Source: Tumebacillus permanentifrigoris (GTDB taxonomy: Bacteria; Bacillota; Bacilli; Tumebacillales; Tumebacillaceae). Taken from it: a DNA stretch of 64,000 nucleotides. Location: NCBI RefSeq assembly GCF_003148565.1, contig NZ_QGGL01000008.1:1-64000 (forward strand). The letters run 5' to 3'. The stretch's first letter is position 1; the number at the start of each line of letters is the position of its first letter. Positions 61,293 to 64,000 of this stretch are shown one piece after another. The position numbers and the translations under genes were made by a program. A model generated the notes under the pieces. It was not told where the DNA came from. It saw nothing but the letters and a program-made list of their open reading frames with translations, and made no database searches.

Positions 61293-62465
61293 ATGGTGCG
61301 CTACTGGTTGCTCCTCGCGTGGACCGTCTGCTCGTTTGGACTAGGTCTGATCGCGGCCGGCATCGGAATCCAAAGCGTGCCCGGCCAATCGTCGGTCATC
61401 GGTCTCGTCTGCCTGTTGCTTGGCTCCGGCCTCCTCGCTTTTGGGTGGTGGCGCGATGAACAGATCACGCGCAACCAGATGTTGCTGGAGAAGCGCAAGC
61501 CGCGTGTCGTCGTCGTCGGCGGTGGCACGGGGTTGTCCACGCTGTTGCGCGGGTTGAAGGAATTTGATATCGACATCACGGCGGTTGTCACCGTCGCCGA
61601 TGACGGAGGGTCGTCTGGGCGCTTGCGCTCCGACTTCGACATCCCGCCGCCGGGTGACATCCGCGCTTGCCTCGTCGCGCTCTCCGACACGGAACCCTTT
61701 ATGGAGAAGCTCTGGCAGTACCGCTTCAAAGGCAAGGGTGGCAACGGTCTCGCCGGGCATAGCTTCGGCAACCTGTTCATCGCCGCGATGACCGATGTTG
61801 CGGGTGATTTCGAGACGGCGATCAAGCAGTCCTCACAAGTGCTCGCTGTCAACGGACGCGTCCTGCCGGCCGTGCGGGAAGCGGTCATCCTGCGCGCCTT
61901 TTTCGCAGACGGTTCATTTGTCGAAGGCGAGTCGCAGATCCCGCTGGTCGGCAAGAAAATTGAGCGCGTCGAAGTCCATCCGAACAACCTCGATCCCTTG
62001 CCAGAGTCGCTCGAAGCGATTCGCGAGGCGGATGCGATCGTGGTCGGACCGGGCTCGCTGTATACGAGCATCATGCCGAACTTGCTCGTCACGGGCTTGA
62101 CTGAGGCGATTGCGCAGGCCAGCGCCAAGAAAATTTACGTCTGCAACGTGATGACGCAAGCCGGAGAGACCGATCATTACACCGCCTCTGAGCACGTCAA
62201 GGCGATCTACGACCATGTCGGTCGCGAGTTGTTCGACTACATCCTCGTCAACTCCGCCCCGATTCCCCCCGATGTCGTCGAGCAATACCGGGAGAAGCAA
62301 GCCGCTCCGGTCGTCGCCGATCTGTGGAATTTGCAAAACATGGGCCTGAACGTCATCGCACGCAATTTTTTACATTACTCGATCTATGCGCGCCACGATG
62401 CTCGCCGCATCTCGGAGCAGATCGTTGCATTGATCGGTCGCGACCCGAACAAACTACGCAAATAG
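61293..62465 (+). CDS. YvcK/GlmR family protein with added N-terminal membrane segments
   Basis: YvcK (GlmR/MgfK) binds UDP-sugars and steers carbon into cell-wall precursors. The 390-residue protein keeps the core from about residue 70: VVVVGGGTGLSTLLRGLKEFDIDITAVVTVADDGGSSGRLR, IPPPGDIRACLVALSD, GPGSLYTSIMPNLLV and CNVMTQAGETDHYTA. Residues 1-50 form two TM helices (YWLLLAWTVCSFGLGLIAAGIGI; IGLVCLLLGSGLLAFGWW) absent from B. subtilis YvcK. This would tether the regulator to the membrane. ATG 61293 is the only reasonable start after the rapZ stop. Confidence 0.92.
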   Translation: MVRYWLLLAWTVCSFGLGLIAAGIGIQSVPGQSSVIGLVCLLLGSGLLAFGWWRDEQITRNQMLLEKRKPRVVVVGGGTGLSTLLRGLKEFDIDITAVVTVADDGGSSGRLRSDFDIPPPGDIRACLVALSDTEPFMEKLWQYRFKGKGGNGLAGHSFGNLFIAAMTDVAGDFETAIKQSSQVLAVNGRVLPAVREAVILRAFFADGSFVEGESQIPLVGKKIERVEVHPNNLDPLPESLEAIREADAIVVGPGSLYTSIMPNLLVTGLTEAIAQASAKKIYVCNVMTQAGETDHYTASEHVKAIYDHVGRELFDYILVNSAPIPPDVVEQYREKQAAPVVADLWNLQNMGLNVIARNFLHYSIYARHDARRISEQIVALIGRDPNKLRK

Positions 62466-62495
62466 ATACGTGAACGGAACAGGAGGTGAACGACC

Positions 62496-63434
62496 CTGTC
62501 ATTCGCCGCTCGCACCAAAAAAGAACTGACCATGCTCGATCTCAAGCCCTGCTGCAAGCGGGCGGAGTTGGCGGCGATGATCCGCATGAACGGCGCGGTC
62601 GTCATCGCCAACAAGCGTTTCTCGCTAGACGTCACCACCGAAAACGCCGCCATCGCACGAAGGATGTACACGTTGCTGAAGGACTTGTTCGGTGTGCATG
62701 CGGAATTGCTCGTTCGTAAAAAAATGCGCCTCAAGAAAAACAACATCTACATGATGCGCGTTCCGTACAACGCGCCAGAGATTCTCCAAGAGCTCTGCAT
62801 CGCCAATGCCAACCTGACATTTGTCGTGGGCATCAACCCGGCCTTGATCAAAAAAGCATGTTGCAAGCGTTCCTATCTGCGCGGTGCGTTCATGGCAGGC
62901 GGTTCGGTCAACGACCCGGAAGGCTCCTCCTATCACTTGGAGATCTCCTCCACCGATCTCGACCACAGCCAGGCGTTGCTTGACCACGTGAACAGCTACG
63001 ACCTGAACGCCAAACTGATCGATCGCAAAAACACCTTCGTCGTCTACCTCAAGGAAGTGGAGAAGATCATCGAGTTTCTGAACATCATCGGGGCGCACCA
63101 AGCCTTGCTGCGCTTCGAGGATGTGCGGATCGTCAAGGGCATGCGCAACCAAGTCAACCGCCTCGTCAACTGTGAGACGGCGAACTTGAACAAAACGATT
63201 GAAGCCTCTGTTCGCCAGATCGAGAACATCAAGCTCTTGCAGCGGGTGGTCGGTCTGGAGAACTTGCCGCAGAAACTTCGGGAGGTCGCGGAGCTGCGCG
63301 TGCAGTTCCCTGACATCAATCTGAAGGAACTCGGGGAGATGCTGCCAGCCAAAGTTTCCAAGTCTGGTGTTAACCATCGGTTGCGAAAACTCGATGAGAT
63401 GGCGGAGCGTGTGAAGGAAGGCAAAAGTGTTTAA
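62496..63434 (+). CDS. whiA: WhiA, DNA-binding cell-division/sporulation regulator; apparent CTG start
   Basis: The 312-residue protein has an N-terminal LAGLIDADG-homing-endonuclease-like domain (about 15-215, with [29 protein letters not shown]) and a C-terminal HTH (about 215-305, [29 protein letters not shown]). WhiA affects division and chromosome segregation in B. subtilis and sporulation in Streptomyces. AGGAGGTGA (62481-62489) is followed by CTG 62496, giving [15 protein letters not shown], which aligns with the conserved MSFAxxTKKEL start. The first ATG (62532) would delete 12 conserved residues. An in-frame TGA at 62487 rules out any start further upstream. Confidence 0.92.
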   Translation: MSFAARTKKELTMLDLKPCCKRAELAAMIRMNGAVVIANKRFSLDVTTENAAIARRMYTLLKDLFGVHAELLVRKKMRLKKNNIYMMRVPYNAPEILQELCIANANLTFVVGINPALIKKACCKRSYLRGAFMAGGSVNDPEGSSYHLEISSTDLDHSQALLDHVNSYDLNAKLIDRKNTFVVYLKEVEKIIEFLNIIGAHQALLRFEDVRIVKGMRNQVNRLVNCETANLNKTIEASVRQIENIKLLQRVVGLENLPQKLREVAELRVQFPDINLKELGEMLPAKVSKSGVNHRLRKLDEMAERVKEGKSV

Positions 63435-63463
63435 ACATTTTTCGTCATAAATTTTTCCTCTTA

Positions 63464-63472
63464 TGGTATACT
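63464..63472 (+). promoter_or_regulatory. Extended -10 promoter of the crh-position gene
   Basis: TGGTATACT, identical to the element at 50542, lies 33 bases before GTG 63506, with GAGGAGGGA between them. No clear -35. Confidence 0.5.
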
Positions 63473-63505
63473 AGCCGTAAGTGACGTTGAGGAGGGACCT
63501 TAGCG

Positions 63506-63763
63506 GTGGCAGAGAAGAAGGTAACGGTAGGCTTGCGTTCCGGACTGCATGCGCGTCCGGCAGCTTTGTTTGTCCAAGAGGCCAACAAATACGCAAGCGA
63601 TGTATTCGTAGAGAAGGAAGGCAAGGCGGTCAACGCGAAAAGCATCATGGGCATCATGTCGTTGGCCATCAGCAATGGCGCGCAGATCATCATCCGCGCG
63701 GAAGGCAATGACGCCGATCAAGCGGTAGTACGTCTCGCAGAATTGATCGAAACCGAACAGTAA
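63506..63763 (+). CDS. crh: HPr family phosphocarrier in the Crh position, retaining His15
   Basis: The 85-residue HPr-fold protein carries the HprK site Ser46 in NAKSIMGIMSL. The stretch AALFVQEANKYASDVFVEKEGK is closer to B. subtilis Crh than to its HPr, and the position after whiA is that of crh. However, residue 15 is His in SGLHARPAA, where B. subtilis Crh has Gln. So this protein could accept phosphate from Enzyme I and act in PTS transport as well as in CcpA co-repression. GTG 63506 follows GAGGAGGGA. It is the probable substrate of HprK (19849). Confidence 0.9.
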   Translation: MAEKKVTVGLRSGLHARPAALFVQEANKYASDVFVEKEGKAVNAKSIMGIMSLAISNGAQIIIRAEGNDADQAVVRLAELIETEQ

Positions 63764-63767
63764 TCAA

Positions 63768-63807
63768 AAAAACCACGTTCCTGTAACCAGGAACGTGGTT
63801 TCTTTTT
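63768..63807. terminator. Bidirectional terminator after crh
   Basis: AAACCACGTTCCTG (63770-63783) pairs perfectly with CAGGAACGTGGTTT (63788-63801), T-rich on the right and A7 on the left. Confidence 0.92.
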
Positions 63808-63808
63808 G

Positions 63809-64000
63809 TTAGACCCCGACATCGGGGATCGGCAGGTTGAGGAACGTGGTCGTCGGCCGTACTGCCAACTTGTGTTCGAGAATATGCGGAACGTTGCGTA
63901 GTTTGTCAACGTCGACCTCCTCCGGCACCCGGACATAGTGCAAGCGCCAGATCGGGCTGTACATCGGATGGCTCGGGAGCATGTCGAAGATCAACTTCGC
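63809..64000 (-). CDS. Unknown protein, C-terminal 63 residues, cut by the window edge
   Basis: The minus-strand frame is open from the window end to TAA at 63809-63811. The visible part contains PSHPMYSPIWRLHYVRVPEEVDVDKLRNVPHI and ends FLNLPIPDVGV. It converges on crh across a bidirectional terminator, which supports a real 3' end. I do not recognise the family. The Trp/Tyr/Pro-rich pattern suggests a beta-rich domain, but no function can be given. Confidence 0.55.
   Translation of the reverse strand, partial: AKLIFDMLPSHPMYSPIWRLHYVRVPEEVDVDKLRNVPHILEHKLAVRPTTTFLNLPIPDVGV

Overview
The window reads as a chromosomal segment of a GC-rich, flagellated, probably spore-forming Bacillota (class Bacilli). 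Gene order follows the Bacillus subtilis yvj-uvr-yvl-hprK-yvo-his-yvc region closely: ftsEX, ctpB, minJ-like, uvrBA, yvlD, hprK, yvoD, ppaX, yvoF, hisZGDBHAFIE, then yvcD-like TPR, trxB, yvcI-like nudix, rapZ, yvcK, whiA and crh. Base composition and gene content suggest a relative of Alicyclobacillaceae (Tumebacillus-like). That is an inference from synteny and style, not from a search.

Left part (1-10.4 kb): the tail of an IS3-family transposase ends next to a Zur-type zinc ABC operon (znuACB). A cell-envelope block follows: ftsE, ftsX, a coiled-coil M23 hydrolase, a CtpB-type S41 protease and a MinJ-like PDZ membrane protein. The flagellar stator pair motAB comes next. From 10.5 to 25.5 kb lie uvrB (with an SOS-like box) and uvrA, a few unassigned genes, an FAD oxidoreductase, yvlD, a nucleotide-sugar epimerase, hprK, an M23/LysM/G5 protein (where B. 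subtilis has lgt), yvoD, ppaX, yvoF and a secreted C39-type peptidase. From 25.9 to 32.6 kb runs a compact histidine operon hisZ-G-D-B-H-A-F-IE, preceded by an AT-rich gap with a tiny ORF, a nested hairpin element, a terminator and a good sigma-A promoter.

The accessory region (32.6-49.4 kb) interrupts the conserved order. It opens with a secreted RHS/YD-repeat protein of about 2,120 residues with an LHH-type nuclease tip, and a small candidate immunity gene just downstream. A damaged second copy of the hisIE 3' end, its terminator and the immunity-gene 3' end lies upstream of the toxin gene, so the cassette is bracketed by direct repeats. Next come an orphan small gene, an alpha/beta hydrolase, a FusB-type EF-G-binding protein with a possible translational attenuator, a GT39-like membrane glycosyltransferase, a DUF3055-like protein, a PHP histidinol-phosphatase, a membrane-anchored Gln/Asn-rich protein with eight E-x-G-x-x-G motifs, RocB, DUF3501 and rubrerythrin.

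Right part (49.5-64 kb): a divergent PRPP synthetase, the TPR protein, trxB, an isolated selB, a YodB/HxlR-like redox regulator divergent from pirin and azoreductase genes with a strong operator-like inverted repeat, a nudix hydrolase, a chemoreceptor with an acidic repeat tail, and the rapZ-yvcK-whiA-crh block. In that block yvcK carries an added N-terminal membrane segment, whiA appears to start at CTG, and the Crh-position protein keeps the His15 phosphorylation site of HPr. The strongest candidates for something undescribed are the Gln-rich repeat protein, the bracketed toxin cassette, the small ORF plus hairpin before hisZ, and the fusB-like leader.
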